Shown one piece after another: positions 39,749-40,719 of a DNA stretch of 40,719 bases (the first letter of the stretch is position 1; every line of letters starts with the position of its first letter). The notes under the pieces are model-generated. The model saw only the letters and a program-made list of their open reading frames with translations. It had not been told where the DNA came from and made no database searches. The stretch spans positions 1 to 40,719 of the forward strand of contig CATMIT010000003.1 in NCBI GenBank assembly GCA_950069165.1, given 5' to 3'. This DNA comes from an uncultured Flavobacteriales bacterium. GTDB lineage: Bacteria; Bacteroidota; Bacteroidia; Flavobacteriales; BACL11. The translations under genes and the position numbers were made by a program.

Positions 39749-40719
39749 AAAAGGTATTGATTATTTTTGGCACAAGACCAGAAGCCATTAAAATGGCGCC
39801 AGTAGTTAAAGCATTTAAAAAGAGTGATGATTTTGAAACAAAAGTGTGTGTTACTGCACAGCACAGAGAAATGTTGGACCAAGTATTGGAGTTCTTTGAG
39901 ATTATTCCTGATTATGATTTGGATTTGATGAAGCCCAATCAGAATTTGTATAATTTGACTGGGGAAATTATTAATGGGTTAAAACCTGTTTTAGAAGAAT
40001 TTAATCCTGATTTTGTATTTGTACATGGAGACACAACAACAACAATGGCGGCAAGTATTGCTGGGTTTTATTCTGGCGCAAAAGTATGTCATGTTGAGGC
40101 AGGACTAAGAACTTTTAATAAATACGCCCCTTTCCCAGAGGAAATAAACAGAAGTATTACTGGAAGAATTGCTGATTTTCATTTTGCACCAACTGAAAAG
40201 TCCAAGCAAAATTTATTAATGGAAAATATTTCTGAAGAGGGAATTTTAGTTACAGGAAATACAGTGATTGACGCCCTTTTAGATGGAATAGAAAAAGTAA
40301 AAAGCATTGATAATGAGCAAATAAATATGCTTAAATATTTAGTAAATCCTGATAAAGATTTAATTCTGGTAACTGGGCATAGGAGAGAAAATCATGGGGA
40401 AGGTTTCTTAAATATCTGTAAAGCACTGAAAGAAATTGCATCACAGAACAATGTGCAAATTATTTATCCTGTTCATTTGAACCCAAACGTACAGGATCCA
40501 GTAAATAAGATTTTATCTGCAGTAGAAAATATAGATTTGATTGCTCCACTTCCTTATGAAGCATTTTTGTGGTTGATGGAAAAATCAAAGTTAATTATTA
40601 CCGACAGTGGAGGGGTTCAGGAAGAGGCACCATCATTAGGGAAGCCAGTGTTAGTAATGCGTGAAACTACTGAAAGACCAGAAGCAGTTGAAGCAGGAAC
40701 AGTAATTTTGGTAGGTACT
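39745..40719 (+). CDS. wecB: UDP-N-acetylglucosamine 2-epimerase (non-hydrolysing), 3'-truncated by window edge
   Basis: Open frame to the window end, absent from the ORF track: [86 protein letters not shown] overlap with galE. Confidence 0.95.
   Translation, partial: MKKVLIIFGTRPEAIKMAPVVKAFKKSDDFETKVCVTAQHREMLDQVLEFFEIIPDYDLDLMKPNQNLYNLTGEIINGLKPVLEEFNPDFVFVHGDTTTTMAASIAGFYSGAKVCHVEAGLRTFNKYAPFPEEINRSITGRIADFHFAPTEKSKQNLLMENISEEGILVTGNTVIDALLDGIEKVKSIDNEQINMLKYLVNPDKDLILVTGHRRENHGEGFLNICKALKEIASQNNVQIIYPVHLNPNVQDPVNKILSAVENIDLIAPLPYEAFLWLMEKSKLIITDSGGVQEEAPSLGKPVLVMRETTERPEAVEAGTVILVGT

Noticed and set aside
39640-39882. Minus-strand ORF 39640..39882
   Set aside because: Overlaps the galE/wecB junction; the plus-strand WecB frame is clear though absent from the ORF track.
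1-40719. tRNA/rRNA genes, transposases or phage genes
   Set aside because: None recognised; all long ORFs are explained by core-genome functions or short hypotheticals.

Overview
The window looks like a Bacteroidota (Flavobacteriia-like) chromosome segment. It is AT-rich, mostly lacks clear Shine-Dalgarno sites, carries TAnnTTTG-type -7 elements, and encodes gliding/T9SS genes. From left to right: the 3' part of trmB, an alkyltransferase-like (Cys-less MGMT-fold) protein, an Mrp/ApbC ATPase and a NifU-domain protein; nadE (-), divergent gldB-gldC, then engB and an alpha/beta hydrolase (-); a complete, tightly overlapping division/cell-wall cluster mraZ-rsmH-ftsL-ftsI-murE-mraY-murD-ftsW-murG-murC-ftsQ-ftsA-ftsZ; a secreted hypothetical (-); three tandem paralogous small membrane proteins, the third cut by an in-frame stop; a minus-strand block miaB - sigma54 activator (bEBP) - lptE - TPR-like - secG - groES - groEL; topA, an arginase-superfamily protein, porP/sprF and gldK-L-M-N; then galE and the 5' part of wecB. 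Most of this is conserved core genome. The strongest unusual signal is upstream of groES: a near-consensus sigma54 -24/-12 promoter preceded by three direct 31-bp tandem repeats, with a regulator-domain-less sigma54 activator in the upstream operon and a related TGNCA-N3-TGNCA motif at that operon's own promoter. Other notable items are the nonsense-interrupted third small paralog, an arginase-fold protein with degenerate metal ligands, a candidate MraZ operator with 10-bp period, and several candidate leaderless promoters. Everything is from reading sequence; no searches were run.
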